Assembly (NCBI GenBank): GCA_012511645.1
Contig: JAAZFP010000300.1
Coordinates: forward strand, 1 to 5,874
Source: Microbacteriaceae bacterium
GTDB lineage: Bacteria > Actinomycetota > Actinomycetes > Actinomycetales > Microbacteriaceae
Direction: 5' to 3'
Length of the DNA stretch: 5,874 nt
Shown here: positions 5,172 through 5,874 of the stretch, one piece after another
How positions within the stretch are numbered: the first letter of the stretch is position 1
Layout: each line of letters opens with the position of its first letter
Made by a program: the position numbers and the translations under genes
Notes under the pieces: model-generated
Databases searched by the model: none
What the model was told of the DNA's origin: nothing
What the model saw: only the letters and a program-made list of their open reading frames with translations

Positions 5172-5874
5172 ACCACGCAGAGCCCTCCCGATGCAGCTGC
5201 CCCACTCGAGGCAGCGCGCATCGACGCGCATGCGAAGAAGAGGCAACGCATTTCGATGCTTGCCGTGCTCGACGAGTTCTTTTTCATCTTTGCGGGCATC
5301 GCCGCAGTGTGGCTCGCGTGGCTGGTACTGCAACAGAGTTTTCAACTTGGCTGGTGGGGCATCGCACTGGCCGTGGTGTTTTGGGGGCTGCTTGCTTACC
5401 TGGTGCTCCCCCGCGTTCACCGCGTGCTGACCACCATTTATGTGCCCGATTACTTCATTGGCCGCACGCGAACCAGTGACGGCCTGCTCGGTGACCCCAT
5501 TAACCTTTCGCTGCTCGGGGATGAGGCCGCCCTTCATCAGGCAATGCAAGCTGCCGAGTGGACGAAGGCCGACCCGGTGACGCTGCGCAGTTCGCTCCGC
5601 ATCGTCACCTCGACGCTCACTCGTCAGAGCTACCACGAAGCACCGGCCAGCCCGCTCTTTCTCTTCGGTCGGGTGCATGACTTCGCCTATCAGCAGGAAG
5701 TTGCAGGCAATCCCGCGAAGCGACACCATGTACGGTTTTGGCGTACTCCAGACGGGCGGCTGTTGCCCGGTGGGGCGCGGGTGGACTGGCTCGCGGCTGG
5801 CACGTTCGATCGCGCGGTCGGCCTCTCCCTCTTCACCCTGCAGGTCACACACCGCATCGATGCTGACACCGATA
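5169..5874 (+). CDS. Membrane protein with LssY C-terminal domain, 3' end outside window
   Basis: I translated 235 codons from GTG 5169 with no stop; the gene continues past the window. The N-terminus is short and Ala/Pro-rich, then basic (HAKKRQR, 21-27). Two hydrophobic segments follow at about 37-56 and 62-80. After LPRVHRVL (80-87) and VPDYFIGRTRTSDGLLGDPIN (from 92), the rest resembles the LssY_C domain (PF14067): LRSSLRIVTSTL, SPLFLFGR, QQEVAGNPAKRHHVRFW, LLPGG and VDWLAAGTFDRAVG are recognisable blocks. The biochemical function of this domain is unknown to me; in some proteins it is joined to DedA/VTT or PAP2 phosphatase domains, suggesting envelope or lipid work, but none is seen here. 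GTG 5169 has a -10 6 nt upstream and no spaced SD; ATG 5256 (codon 30) is an alternative that keeps both helices. It lies 33 nt after purB, so partial co-transcription is possible. Confidence 0.85.
   Translation, partial: MTTQSPPDAAAPLEAARIDAHAKKRQRISMLAVLDEFFFIFAGIAAVWLAWLVLQQSFQLGWWGIALAVVFWGLLAYLVLPRVHRVLTTIYVPDYFIGRTRTSDGLLGDPINLSLLGDEAALHQAMQAAEWTKADPVTLRSSLRIVTSTLTRQSYHEAPASPLFLFGRVHDFAYQQEVAGNPAKRHHVRFWRTPDGRLLPGGARVDWLAAGTFDRAVGLSLFTLQVTHRIDADTD

Noticed and set aside
5161..5172. Mini-ORF Met-Lys-Arg-stop (ATG at 5161) overlapping the GTG start
   Set aside because: Three codons and no SD; it arises from overlap of the -10 box and start region and is likely chance.
4698..5852. A 384-codon open frame on the minus strand opposite the end of purB and the LssY_C gene
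   Set aside because: It spans two well-supported plus-strand genes and their junction, its translation is rich in Arg/His/Gly with no recognisable domain, and long antisense frames are expected in high-G+C coding DNA.

Overview
The window is ordinary-density, high-G+C bacterial chromosome with six protein-coding genes, all recognised to at least family level. It most likely comes from an actinobacterium, probably Microbacteriaceae-like. The reasons are the strong G/C third-position bias, a bkdABC-type branched-chain 2-oxoacid dehydrogenase set of the actinobacterial kind, a stand-alone LssY_C membrane protein, and three genes whose starts look leaderless (an ANNNT -10 box 6-7 nt before the start codon and no Shine-Dalgarno). 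The family placement is inference; no 16S gene or other marker is present.

Left part (1-3100, minus strand): an operon read right to left, encoding E1-alpha (bkdA, 3100-1925), E1-beta (bkdB, 1928-927) and E2 (bkdC, 917 to beyond base 1). bkdA and bkdB overlap by ATGA. bkdB and bkdC are 9 nt apart, and the SD of bkdC runs into the bkdB stop codon. E2 has one lipoyl domain, a long flexible linker, a peripheral-subunit-binding domain and the beginning of the acyltransferase domain before the window cuts it. Together these make the acyl-CoA-forming part of a 2-oxoacid dehydrogenase complex, most likely for branched-chain 2-oxoacids. E3 is not in the window.

Middle (3101-3215): a divergent control region with back-to-back candidate promoters for bkdA (minus) and a small membrane protein gene (plus). 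Between them lie a perfect 13-bp tandem repeat and an overlapping TGTGA-N8-TCACA dyad, both good candidates for a regulator binding site.

Right part (3216-5874, plus strand): a four-helix PF04020 (YvlD/phage_holin_4_2-like) membrane protein; purB, a complete adenylosuccinate lyase of the E. coli-like 456-residue subtype; and the first 235 codons of a two-helix membrane protein with an LssY C-terminal domain, cut by the window end. purB has its own SD and a weak candidate promoter. The LssY_C gene starts 33 nt after purB with its own candidate promoter.

No RNA genes, insertion sequences, CRISPR arrays or phage genes were seen. I found no convincing new multi-gene system. The points most worth a second look are the divergent control region, the leaderless starts, and the uncharacterised LssY_C protein.
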